Below, in pieces: positions 41,707 through 49,520 of a stretch of 51,826 bases of DNA (its first letter is position 1; each line of letters begins with the position of its first letter). This DNA is from Candidatus Saccharimonadota bacterium (GTDB taxonomy: Bacteria > Patescibacteriota > Saccharimonadia > Saccharimonadales > UBA4665): NCBI GenBank assembly GCA_020427965.1, contig JAGQNT010000051.1:1-51826 (forward strand), written 5' to 3'. The notes beneath the pieces are model-generated. The model saw only the letters and a program-made list of their open reading frames with translations. It did no database searches and was not told the origin of the DNA. The translations under genes and the position numbers were made by a program.

Positions 41707-42411
41707 TCAGTTTCTGACGACCCAGGCCTCGACGCCGCGGGCGCCGTAGGGATTCATCCAGGCTGCCTTCATGGTGGCTGTCAGGGGACCGTCGAGACCG
41801 ATGCCGACGCAGCCGATCTTGCCGGGCTTGATGTGGCCGTCGGTCTTGTCGACCTGGGCCTCGCCCATGAACATGAACAGCATCGCCTTGCGCTTCATGG
41901 TGTTTCGGGCGCAGAGCTTGACGTTGGGATCGTTCTTGGTCGGGACCTTGCGCACCGTGACGACACGCTTGGCGGGCGTCTTGGCGATCAGCCACGTGCC
42001 TGCTGGCTGGTGGAAGTCACCACGCATGCGGACCCGCAGACTCACCCGGAGGCGCTTGTCCGCGACGGATCGACAGACGGTGCGCTTCTTGCCGGCCGGG
42101 ACGCGGTGGAAGCGACCCAAGGAGCTGCCGACATCCAGCGCGACGCCTCTGCGCCGGCTCGTGATGTTCTTGACGTTCTTGCAGAACTCTCCTTGGTCGT
42201 TGAAGTAGCCCTTGAGCGCGACGATGCCGGTTGTCAGTCCACTCCAGATGCAGTAGCCAGACGTCTTGACGCAGAACGGGTCGTTGTCGGAAGCGGTGGC
42301 GGCCGAGGCAGAGCTGGCGGACGGGGCGACGGACGTCGCGGGGGTTGCCACACCCAACGCGCTGGACACAAGTGCCAGCGTGACGAGTGTGGATGCAAAA
42401 AGCCTGTTCAC
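41707..42411 (-). CDS. GC-rich secreted Cys-rich protein, unknown (cassette 2)
   Basis: 234 residues from a GTG at 42411 with GGGAGGGAAA just upstream. A signal peptide (MNRLFASTLVTLALVSSALG) and an Ala/Ser/Pro linker precede a mature domain with six Cys (FCVK, YCIW, FCKN, VCRS, LCARN, GCVG) and many basic residues. A segment HQPAGTWLIAKTPAKRVVTV occurs in the middle. I do not recognise it. Composition (42 of 60 bases G/C at 42061-42120), codon use, export and terminator style match cassette 1, but no clear sequence similarity is seen. It is probably acquired. Confidence 0.65.
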   Translation of the reverse strand: MNRLFASTLVTLALVSSALGVATPATSVAPSASSASAATASDNDPFCVKTSGYCIWSGLTTGIVALKGYFNDQGEFCKNVKNITSRRRGVALDVGSSLGRFHRVPAGKKRTVCRSVADKRLRVSLRVRMRGDFHQPAGTWLIAKTPAKRVVTVRKVPTKNDPNVKLCARNTMKRKAMLFMFMGEAQVDKTDGHIKPGKIGCVGIGLDGPLTATMKAAWMNPYGARGVEAWVVRN

Positions 42412-42568
42412 TTTCCCTCCCGGGAATCTCGAGTCACACGTGGTGACGTTCGTAGGGTCTTTGATACTCACTGGCCGTGAGCACAACCTGTCTATTTTGT
42501 CATAAATTGACCAAAAAGTCTATACCCCATGGTTAAGGCTGAAACTTTCTAAAACCCTTCTTTTCGAT

Positions 42569-42736
42569 CTATTGGAGGCCGTGGAATGCCACTCTCAGGC
42601 TTTCCAAACGCGCTACTGTCGCAGGATCAACTGGCTCGTCTGGCATCCCCGGATCCGTGAGTGCACCAGACGGTGTCGCCGTCGTATCAAAAGTTGGTGG
42701 GGTAAAATCTATTTCTTGGCCGGCCGTTTCACTCAT
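42569..42736 (-). CDS. 55-residue acidic protein downstream of efp, unknown
   Basis: The ATG at 42736 immediately follows the TAG of efp with no spacer, suggesting termination-reinitiation. The 55-residue protein is acidic and Pro/Thr-rich, with MSETAGQEIDFTPPTF at the start and PVDPATVARLESLRVAFHG at the end. No family is recognised. Codon use matches the host. Coupling to efp implies a conserved partner or simply a small operon member. Confidence 0.6.
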   Translation of the reverse strand: MSETAGQEIDFTPPTFDTTATPSGALTDPGMPDEPVDPATVARLESLRVAFHGLQ

Positions 42737-43303
42737 CTAATCTTTAACTCTTTCTCTGTATGCGCTAGTGCTTGTATCTACAGAGATTATATCACCTTGC
42801 TTGATAAATGCAGGCACTTTGATGGTGATACCGGTTTCGAGTTCGGCGTCTTTGGTGATGTTGCTAGTCGTGTCGCCTTTGACGGCGTTTTCCGTATAGA
42901 CAACTTTCAGTGGCACATTCTTGGGTAGCTCCACATTAATCGGTCGACCGTCAAAGAACTGTAGCTCAACACTATCACCTTCTTTGAAATAGCCAGCACC
43001 GTCACCAACGAGTTCCGCATTGACTTCAAACTGGTCAAACGTGTCACCATTCATGAAAAAGAACGTCGTACCGTCGTTATACAAATACTGCACTTTTTGA
43101 TTGGTTACATCGGCGCTATCGAGCGTTTCGTTCCCCTTAAAGGTTTTTTCCAGCACTTTGCCATCCAGTAGACTCTTGATGCGCACGTTTACGATACTAC
43201 CACCACGGCCCATCACTTTTTGGTTGTACTCAACCACACGAAAGGGCTCGCCTTCCCACTGAAAGACGGTACCCTTTTTTAGATCAGTTATGCCGAATGC
43301 CAC
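42737..43303 (-). CDS. efp: Elongation factor P
   Basis: 188 residues and three domains of normal EF-P size. The loop that carries the modified Lys34 in E. coli (PGKG) reads VMGRGGS here, with Arg33 at the tip. Arg-tipped EF-Ps are known to be rhamnosylated by EarP in some proteobacteria, but no earP is in the window. EF-P rescues ribosomes stalled at polyproline. The gene lies 9 bases after rpsR in the rpsF-ssb cluster. Confidence 0.94.
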   Translation of the reverse strand: MAFGITDLKKGTVFQWEGEPFRVVEYNQKVMGRGGSIVNVRIKSLLDGKVLEKTFKGNETLDSADVTNQKVQYLYNDGTTFFFMNGDTFDQFEVNAELVGDGAGYFKEGDSVELQFFDGRPINVELPKNVPLKVVYTENAVKGDTTSNITKDAELETGITIKVPAFIKQGDIISVDTSTSAYRERVKD

Positions 43304-43312
43304 GTGTGACTC

Positions 43313-43516
43313 CTAGTTGTTCGCCACAAACGGCATCAGGGCTAGGTGACGCGCACGCTTGATTGCAGCTGCCAATTGGCGTTGCTGTGACTCGGTCAGA
43401 CCGGTCTTTTTGCGTGTTTCAATCTGTCCATAGACATTGACGTATCGTTGCAATGTCTTGAAATCTTTGTGGTCAAAATAGGCCACGTCAGTCCTGTGTT
43501 TAAAAATCTTTGCCAT
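43313..43516 (-). CDS. rpsR: 30S ribosomal protein bS18
   Basis: 67 residues, the short bS18 form. It has FDHKDFKTLQRYVNVYGQIETRKKTGL and ESQQRQLAAAIKRARHLALMPF, both typical of the family. It binds the 30S platform next to bS6, also encoded in this cluster. The order rpsF-ssb-rpsR is classical, but here an extra 57-codon gene lies between ssb and rpsR. Confidence 0.94.
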   Translation of the reverse strand: MAKIFKHRTDVAYFDHKDFKTLQRYVNVYGQIETRKKTGLTESQQRQLAAAIKRARHLALMPFVANN

Positions 43517-43528
43517 TATTATTCCTTT

Positions 43529-43702
43529 CTATACCCACTCTTCGGGATCAGTTGGTAGTAATCGATCGACAATGTTGTTCGCCGCACCAGGTATACCTTT
43601 TTGTACGACCCCTGCCACAGACATGACGCCACAGTAGGCATACACTGCCGCAAACTCTGCGTACAAGGTCGCTGTCTCCACCACTTCTTCGAATCTAGGC
43701 AT
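43529..43702 (-). CDS. 57-residue protein between ssb and rpsR, unknown
   Basis: ATG at 43702 with GGAG 7 nt upstream. The 57-residue protein begins MPRFEEVVETATLYAEF, has a weakly hydrophobic middle (AAVYAYCGVMSVAGVVQKGI) and ends LLPTDPEEWV. I do not recognise it. It lies 12 bases before rpsR and downstream of a structured RNA at 43791-43902. Codon use matches neighbours. Confidence 0.6.
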   Translation of the reverse strand: MPRFEEVVETATLYAEFAAVYAYCGVMSVAGVVQKGIPGAANNIVDRLLPTDPEEWV

Positions 43703-43790
43703 ATGTTCGCTCCATTACATTAGTTTAAGGTTAACAAATTGATGAGTGTAGTCCGAATGAAAGCCGGTATTGTAACAAACTTTGGAGGGT

Positions 43791-43902
43791 TCTGTAGGGT
43801 GATGGCCTGTGGTTGAAGCCGGGAAGCCCGCAAGCGAGCCGTACGGATTAGTACGGTGAGTGCGGACTGGACCGACTGAGGCCGCAGGGCGCTCCCTACA
43901 GA
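43791..43902. ncRNA. Cloverleaf-like structured element between ssb and orf57
   Basis: A perfect 9-bp closing stem (43791-43799 with 43894-43902) is followed by a second stem (GCCTGTGG pairing with CCGCA-GGC, one bulge) and three internal hairpins, among them CCGTAC/GTACGG. The sequence is GC-rich, unlike its AT-rich flanks. It lies 9 bases past the ssb stop and could be a 3' UTR/leader element. No known RNA family is recognised, and the strand is not determined. Confidence 0.5.
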
Positions 43903-43911
43903 GACCGTCGC

Positions 43912-44385
43912 TTAAAATGGGATGTCGTCTAGGTTGATTGGCTCGTCGCCAATGTCTTCGATGACAACATCGTCCTTTTTCTTGCTCTTTGCGGTGCTTG
44001 TGGAACTATTCGAACTGCTTGATGAAGGTCCGCCACCATCGCCGCTTGCGCCACCAGCACCACCTAGGAAGGTCACGTCTTGGGCGTTGACTTCCACTTT
44101 GCTGCGCTTTTGGCCATCCTGCTCCCAACTACGGGACTGTAGACGTCCGTTGACCAGACAAGGCCGACCCTTGCTTAGATACTGCGCTACACGCTCACCG
44201 AGCGGCCCCCACGCTACGACATCAATGTAGTCGGTGGCTTCTTGCCAATTGCCGTCAGAACCCTTGTAGCTGCGGTTGAGCGCCAAACTAAAGGTACAGA
44301 CCTGCTGGCCAGACGGAATTGTGCGCAATTCCGGGTCACGTGTTAGGTTCCCCATTAAGATTACTTGGTTAAATGATCGTGCCAT
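43912..44385 (-). CDS. ssb: Single-stranded DNA-binding protein
   Basis: 157 residues. The OB-fold opens with MARSFNQVILMGNLTRDPEL and has TDYIDVVAWGPLGERVAQYL and RSWEQDGQKRSKVEVNAQDV. A Gly/Ser-rich linker with two acidic stretches leads to the protein-interaction tip DDIPF. It protects ssDNA and recruits repair and replication proteins. SSB also participates in transformation. It is in the rpsF-ssb-rpsR cluster. Confidence 0.95.
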   Translation of the reverse strand: MARSFNQVILMGNLTRDPELRTIPSGQQVCTFSLALNRSYKGSDGNWQEATDYIDVVAWGPLGERVAQYLSKGRPCLVNGRLQSRSWEQDGQKRSKVEVNAQDVTFLGGAGGASGDGGGPSSSSSNSSTSTAKSKKKDDVVIEDIGDEPINLDDIPF

Positions 44386-44459
44386 TTTCCCTCCTTGTAG
44401 GATCTATGTCCTGTTACTTCGTATTACCACCCTACGCCCGCGCTAGGCGAGCGTCAAGC

Positions 44460-44843
44460 TTACTCTTCTTCTTTTTCGTCTTGGTCTTCGTCGTTATCAC
44501 CGCGCTCGGCTGCCTTCTTGGCTTTTTCCGCCTTGGCCGCCTCGGCCTTGGCAATCGCCTTCAGGTCCGGCTTGGTGATCAGGAAGCGAATGACTTCATC
44601 GGTGATGTTGAGCGTTGACTCAATTTTCTTAACCGATTCGCCCGGCATATCGACTGTGTAGAACACGTAGATAGCAGTTTCCTGCTTCTTGATCGGATAT
44701 GCTAGTTTGCGCTTGCCCCAGTTGTCGGTGTTTGTGATCTTACCACCGTTGTCGGTGATGATCTTTTCCACTCGGCTACTGGCCTTTTCCAGGTCAATTT
44801 CTAGACCGGGATCGTACAAAACAGCTACTTCGTACTGTGACAT
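44460..44843 (-). CDS. rpsF: 30S ribosomal protein bS6
   Basis: 127 residues. The ferredoxin-like fold has MSQYEVAVLYDPGLEIDLE, NWGKRKLAYPIKKQETAIYV and ESTLNITDEVIRFLITKPD, followed by a charged Lys/Ala/Glu/Asp tail. bS6 binds bS18 on the 30S platform. It is the first gene of the rpsF-ssb-orf57-rpsR-efp-orf55 cluster, and no promoter was assigned. Confidence 0.95.
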   Translation of the reverse strand: MSQYEVAVLYDPGLEIDLEKASSRVEKIITDNGGKITNTDNWGKRKLAYPIKKQETAIYVFYTVDMPGESVKKIESTLNITDEVIRFLITKPDLKAIAKAEAAKAEKAKKAAERGDNDEDQDEKEEE

Positions 44844-44932
44844 ACAGAGTACTCCTTTGGGTTAAACCCGCACGCCAATTGCTGCGAGTTGAGCTAATAA
44901 TGGTTGAATTATAGCCTATTCACCCCTGTTCG

Positions 44933-45958
44933 TCAACCTCGGCGATGCACATCGTGAAACATAGTTACCGAACCGTTTGGCGACAAACGTCGCAACCTCT
45001 TTGACGCTTCGTAAGTGTTTCGCGCCACACGGATATTGCTTTCCATCATACGAACAGTCATTTGCTGCTTGTCTGTGGCATCACCTTCGTACACAGCCCT
45101 GGTGGCGGTAATCCTATCCGGAACAGAACCATCATCAACATCAAAGTGGGCAGTCATTTTCGTACCGAGTAACAGTGCGCGGTATCTTAATTCGTGAACC
45201 CCCCTAATCCGTCCCTTAATCTCTTCAGGTGTTGCATGGACTACACCATGGCCAGATTGGTAGATCGTCAGCAGATCGTGCGTAGCATCACGGTTGTACC
45301 AACCGTCATCCGCCCTCAGCGGAGCTGGTATGGTGACCCGATGCGATCGCAGAGGATAATTGTCTAGTAATTGCGCCAGAAGTTCGCTGTCAAAGCCCGC
45401 GTAATCAAGACGACCGTCTATATCATCGGCATTTGCTGCAGCCTGGAATAGGCTCATACTCTCTTCTGCAAGGGCTAGAGTGTTGTCGAAGGCTTTTCTG
45501 AGCTGTCCTTCGCCAAGATTTTGGCGAATAATTCCCTCCAAAATTGGCACTGCCGCTATTGCTCGCCTGGTTCGAAGTGGCTCTGATTTATTTACATCAA
45601 CTTCTTGACCAGTATCAAGGAGTCTTTGTTGTACTGCATGGGATCGTTCCCACGCACTGACCCCCCAATAAAGCATTCTTAGTCTACTATTCGTTTCGTC
45701 TTGGGACATCAGGGCCGATTCCACCGCAGCCCAACCTGCCGCCAGAACTACCTTGGGCTGCTCGCTTGTGTACAGATCCTCTGCTAAATCACCGAGCTCT
45801 GCTGCCGCACGACCAACTGCAAGCCCTTTCGGTAACTGTAGATAGAAATCAAAAAAGCTCCCTGGTGTGGGAGCTTGTGTTGACTGCGATCCTTGCAGGA
45901 GCGGAAGTGGTAGTTCTAGCCGTTCTTGGGTTTGTACTGCCACTGCCGCGCCCTCCAT
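44933..45958 (-). CDS. Hypothetical alpha-helical protein
   Basis: 341 residues, mostly helical, with no signal peptide or membrane helix. Notable segments are PKVVLAAGWAAVESALMSQDE, LRMLYWGVSAWERSHAVQQRL and a C-terminal LLLGTKMTAHFDVDDGSVPD followed by MMESNIRVARNTYEASKRLRR. I recognise no family. Codon use matches the host. The stop overlaps the region of a recurrent ACCCCTGTT (44922-44930). It stands alone between rpsF and cassette 3. Confidence 0.6.
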   Translation of the reverse strand: MEGAAVAVQTQERLELPLPLLQGSQSTQAPTPGSFFDFYLQLPKGLAVGRAAAELGDLAEDLYTSEQPKVVLAAGWAAVESALMSQDETNSRLRMLYWGVSAWERSHAVQQRLLDTGQEVDVNKSEPLRTRRAIAAVPILEGIIRQNLGEGQLRKAFDNTLALAEESMSLFQAAANADDIDGRLDYAGFDSELLAQLLDNYPLRSHRVTIPAPLRADDGWYNRDATHDLLTIYQSGHGVVHATPEEIKGRIRGVHELRYRALLLGTKMTAHFDVDDGSVPDRITATRAVYEGDATDKQQMTVRMMESNIRVARNTYEASKRLRRLSPNGSVTMFHDVHRRG

Positions 45959-46107
45959 TTGCAGGTTTTTGTATTAAGCTAATGGTAAAAAATTGTGTTC
46001 AACAAATCAATACTTTTTATGGTTTTTCTTACAACTTTACAGGGGTGGTGTGATAAATATTGCGACATTCTTCATGGAGTAAGACTAATTTACTTAGCAT
46101 TAATATT

Positions 46108-46136
46108 TTGACAAGTTAATATACTTGTTATTTAAT
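46108..46136 (+). promoter_or_regulatory. Promoter with operator-like palindrome, cassette 3
   Basis: TTGACA (46108-46113) and TTTAAT (46131-46136) are separated by 17 bases. The spacer region contains ACAAGT-TAATAT-ACTTGT, a perfect 6-bp inverted repeat that could bind a repressor. It lies in an AT-rich stretch next to the GC-rich gene. Confidence 0.65.
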
Positions 46137-46177
46137 GCTGGGTAACAATTGTCCATCCGGGACTTTTGCACATCACC

Positions 46178-46696
46178 ATGGAGGTGGTTCCATTGACCGC
46201 ACAGGTCACCACGGCACTCATGCCGGACACGGAGCAGCAGCACGCCACGACGCCGCAGCCGATCGCCGCAGGAGACCCGCCGCCGACCACCGTCACGCGA
46301 CGGCAGGTCATCGACGCGATGTGTGGCGATCCCGACATCGCCGCTCGCCTGGGCGCCGTGCTGACGCAGACGCTCGCCGAGAGCACCATCACGATGCTCG
46401 AGATGGTCGTCGACTGGCTCAGGGTCAACAACTACGACCCCTACCTCATGTCGGAGGAGCAGCTCGAGATGCCGGAGTACCTCGTCGTCGACGGCATGAT
46501 GCCGCACCGCACGGACCACGCCACCGGCACGACCATCGAGATCGAGCCCGGCAGCACCGCCGACCTGGTCGGCCGTCTGGTCCTCGATCCCGCCCGCGAC
46601 GAGATCTCGCTCTGGCACGACCAGCTGCTCGACGACGCGAACTCGCAGTACTACTGCGCGTGGGGCATCCACGTCGGCGTGATCCGGACCTCGTGA
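46178..46696 (+). CDS. GC-rich acidic soluble protein, unknown (cassette 3)
   Basis: 172 residues from the ATG at 46178. The TTG at 46193 has GGAGGTGG 6 nt upstream and may be the true start. There is no signal peptide. A Thr/Pro-rich start leads to a helix (RQVIDAMCGDPDIAARLGA, then LAESTITMLEMVVDWL) and an acidic beta-rich part ending YYCAWGIHVGVIRTS. I do not recognise it. Third positions are nearly all G/C (42 of 60 bases G/C at 46561-46620). It has its own promoter and a strong hairpin at its end and is the only cassette on the plus strand. Confidence 0.65.
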   Translation: MEVVPLTAQVTTALMPDTEQQHATTPQPIAAGDPPPTTVTRRQVIDAMCGDPDIAARLGAVLTQTLAESTITMLEMVVDWLRVNNYDPYLMSEEQLEMPEYLVVDGMMPHRTDHATGTTIEIEPGSTADLVGRLVLDPARDEISLWHDQLLDDANSQYYCAWGIHVGVIRTS

Positions 46697-46791
46697 TCGC
46701 CGGCCGGCGCCGCGACCTGGGCTGCAGCTCGAGCGCAGCCTGAGTCTTCAGCGCGAACATCCACCTGCGGCCTCGCCTCGCCGCTCCCCCA

Positions 46792-46827
46792 GTGGTAGGG
46801 ACCCTGACCCGTCAGGGTCCCTACCAC
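46792..46827 (+). terminator. Perfect 17-bp hairpin ending cassette 3
   Basis: A 17-bp perfect stem (46792-46808 with 46811-46827) with only two unpaired bases between the arms lies 95 bases after the stop. It has no U-run. It is probably an actinobacterial-style terminator, though it could also be a recombination site. Confidence 0.65.
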
Positions 46828-46875
46828 GCCCCGCGACAATGTCGAGCCACCTCCATACCAACCCAACCCGAACCC

Positions 46876-46903
46876 AAAACACAGCCAGCTAGCTGTGTTT
46901 TTT
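46876..46903. terminator. Bidirectional terminator between cassette 3 and ftsK
   Basis: A 10-bp stem (46876-46885 with 46892-46901) with A- and T-runs on either side stands 10 bases past the ftsK stop. Confidence 0.85.
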
Positions 46904-46913
46904 AGTATCAAAA

Positions 46914-49115
46914 TTATTCTTCGTCAGGGAAACTCTCGTCCAGCGCAGCATCGGCTTCGCCACCACCGCCAAAGACTTGATCCATACTCGTTACCAATAC
47001 CTCGCGAGGACGGGAACCGTCGGCATGGCCAATAATGCCCTGCTCTTCCATGGTTTCCATGATGCGTGCCGCTCGACCATAGCCAATCCGCAAACGTCGC
47101 TGCAAGAGCGAGGTAGAGGCCTTGCCGCTTTCGATAACCACGCCAACAGCGTCGCGGTACATGTCGTCATCAGCGTCCATGGCGCCAGTGTCGGCTACGA
47201 CGCCGCCCTTGCCGTTCAACTGAACGGGCTGACTGACGACCTCGTCGTTGTACTGCGGCGCACGCTGTTCTTTCAGGAATTCGACTACCTTGTGGGTTTC
47301 TTCGTCACTAATAAAGGCGCCTTGGACGCGTTTTGGCTTGGGCATGTCAGCTGTCAGGAGTAACATGTCACCCTGACCCAGCAATTTCTCTGCGCCTATC
47401 TGGTCAATGATGGTTCGTGAATCAACCTGCGAAGCCGTCGTAAAAGCGATTCGCGCCGGTACGTTAGCCTTAATCAGACCGGTAATAACGTCCACAGATG
47501 GCCGCTGAGTGGCCAGAATCAGGTGAATACCGACTGCACGAGCTTTCTGCGCAATACGGACAATCAGCGCCTCTACATCGCGCGCAGCCATCATCATGAG
47601 GTCTGCTAACTCATCAATCACGAGTACAATGTACGGCATGCCTTCCTCTTTTTTGAGGTTGTTGTACTCCGTAATGTTACGCTTGCCCGCCTCGGCTAGC
47701 TCGGTGTAACGTCGCTCCATTTCGGCAACTGCCCATTTCAGCGCACTGATACACTTCTCTGGCTCGACGATAACCGGTGTTAACAGGTGTGGAATGTCAT
47801 TGTAGGGTGCCATTTCAACTCGCTTAGGGTCGACCAAAATCAGTTTGAGATCAGCTGGACTGTTGCGATACAGCAAGCTCGTGAGGATAGTATTGATCAT
47901 CACCGACTTACCGGAACCAGTCTGACCGGCAACCAGCAGGTGTGGCATTTTCTGCAAATCGGCCACAATTGGCGAGCCAGAAATATCCTTACCAATTGCA
48001 AAGGCTAGGCCGCTCGTCATGTCTGTCCACTCGCGCGACAAAATCAGCGAGCTGATTCGCACCGTGGCGGACTTCACGTTCGGGACTTCGATACCAACCG
48101 CGCGCTTGCCGGGAATGGGCGCTTCCATACGAATACTGTGGGCCGCCAAATCAAGTGCCAGGTTGTTTTCCAGTGCGGTAATTTTGGTCAGTTTTACTCC
48201 CGTTGGTGGCTTGAGTGTATACTGCGTCACTCGTGGACCAATATTGGCGCCTTCCATTTCAACATCGATATTAAAATTAGAAAACGTATCGTGAATCAAT
48301 TGCGCGTTGCCATTGACGTCACCCGCATCTGCCTTGTCTTGTTTTTGACTGAGGAGGTTAACATCCGGCAGCTTCCACTCGGGATCGCTCGCTGTTGTGA
48401 GTGCCTCGTGTTTTTCGGTATCACTCAGCTTTTGGGCGCTGTTTTTCAGGGTACTGAGAGGCGTGGCTGCTTTGGCACCGTGGTGCTCTACAGGCACGCC
48501 CTCATTCAATTTGAAGCCCTCGGCCTTTGATTTTAACTCGGCCAAGTCAGTAACTTCGGCATCTTCTTTGTCTTTACGGCTAAACATGCCTGTCAAACGC
48601 AGAAATTCCTTTGGCGAAATGCCAAATGCGAAGAAAAATGACAATACCGCCGCCAGGAAAAACAAAATGCTGGCCGGAAACTTGTCTAGAGCAGTCAGCA
48701 CCATGCCACCCGCTACCTCGCCAATGCTGCCCCCATGACCACCAGTCCAGTTACCAGACGGATCTTGACTGGCAAACGTTACATACAACCAACTAGCCGA
48801 GAATAGCAGCACAAAGACCATGCTCATGAGCTTGTTGAGTGGAATTCTACGATCTTCGCTGGTGAATTTATACACGCCCCAATAGGCCAAAGCTACAGGG
48901 GTCAGATAGGCTGCCCAACCTAACGCAGCATAGGTTCCTTTGAACAAGTTTATTGGTAACGTGCCACCCGTACCGAAACCACCCAGCAACATAAACAAAG
49001 CGAGCAATATCAAAAATATGCCGCCCGTCAGTGGCCAAAATACCGACTGCTCGTCCGCTACTGGCTCGGCAACTTTCTTGGCTTTTGATTTAGTTTTGGA
49101 TTTTTTCTTTGCCAT
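46914..49115 (-). CDS. ftsK: DNA translocase FtsK
   Basis: 733 residues. Four membrane helices lie in the first ~180 residues. A short linker leads to the motor, with Walker A VAGQTGSGKSVMINTIL, Walker B LVIDELADLMMMA, and GIHLILATQRPSVDVITG. A C-terminal winged-helix gamma domain (LLQRRLRIGYGRAARIMETM) reads DNA polarity sequences. It pumps DNA at the septum and activates Xer recombination. I use the ATG at 49115. TATAAT lies 12 nt upstream and is immediately preceded, on the minus strand, by AACAGAGGG. Confidence 0.94.
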   Translation of the reverse strand: MAKKKSKTKSKAKKVAEPVADEQSVFWPLTGGIFLILLALFMLLGGFGTGGTLPINLFKGTYAALGWAAYLTPVALAYWGVYKFTSEDRRIPLNKLMSMVFVLLFSASWLYVTFASQDPSGNWTGGHGGSIGEVAGGMVLTALDKFPASILFFLAAVLSFFFAFGISPKEFLRLTGMFSRKDKEDAEVTDLAELKSKAEGFKLNEGVPVEHHGAKAATPLSTLKNSAQKLSDTEKHEALTTASDPEWKLPDVNLLSQKQDKADAGDVNGNAQLIHDTFSNFNIDVEMEGANIGPRVTQYTLKPPTGVKLTKITALENNLALDLAAHSIRMEAPIPGKRAVGIEVPNVKSATVRISSLILSREWTDMTSGLAFAIGKDISGSPIVADLQKMPHLLVAGQTGSGKSVMINTILTSLLYRNSPADLKLILVDPKRVEMAPYNDIPHLLTPVIVEPEKCISALKWAVAEMERRYTELAEAGKRNITEYNNLKKEEGMPYIVLVIDELADLMMMAARDVEALIVRIAQKARAVGIHLILATQRPSVDVITGLIKANVPARIAFTTASQVDSRTIIDQIGAEKLLGQGDMLLLTADMPKPKRVQGAFISDEETHKVVEFLKEQRAPQYNDEVVSQPVQLNGKGGVVADTGAMDADDDMYRDAVGVVIESGKASTSLLQRRLRIGYGRAARIMETMEEQGIIGHADGSRPREVLVTSMDQVFGGGGEADAALDESFPDEE

Positions 49116-49241
49116 GATTGTTTGTTTATTATACCCTCTGTTACGCTTATGGTCTAGGTGGTGGCGCATTGCCACTGCACTAGTGATTCGGGCATGATAG
49201 GATGATGCTTCATAACAGGAAATATTATAGCAAAAATTACA

Positions 49242-49496
49242 TCATTTGTCAACGCTAGCTACTTTTCCTGATAGGTATTGCTGCGCCCATTCAATATCCG
49301 TCGCTGTTGCGCCTGGGGTTTGACCATGCGCAATGCCATCCCAATATGCGTCTATCATGAGTTGTGCGGCAATTTTAGTTACATCACCACCATGCTCTTG
49401 AAGTATCCACCTATCACCACGATCTTTAGTGGGGTTAAAGTTTACGAGGTACCGATCAAGATTGTGAGGTAGACTTCGCGTTGTTTCAGACGACAT
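49242..49496 (-). CDS. Hypothetical 84-residue protein
   Basis: 84 residues, soluble, with LDRYLVNFNPTKDRGDRWIL and a C-terminal helix KIAAQLMIDAYWDGIAHG, then ATDIEWAQQYLSGK. No family is recognised. It lies 24 bases after the rnj stop on the same strand, so it is probably co-transcribed with RNase J. Confidence 0.6.
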   Translation of the reverse strand: MSSETTRSLPHNLDRYLVNFNPTKDRGDRWILQEHGGDVTKIAAQLMIDAYWDGIAHGQTPGATATDIEWAQQYLSGKVASVDK

Positions 49497-49520
49497 TCTA
49501 GGTACTCGCTTTACAAATCT

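Noticed and set aside
41683-42480. Long plus-strand open frame opposite cassette 2
   Set aside because: High-GC DNA leaves the antisense frame open. The minus frame has a signal peptide, a ribosome-binding site and G/C-ended codons.
46100-46672. 190-codon minus frame opposite cassette 3
   Set aside because: The plus frame has promoter, start and terminator. The minus translation is Arg/Val/Gly-biased, as in antisense of GC-rich genes.
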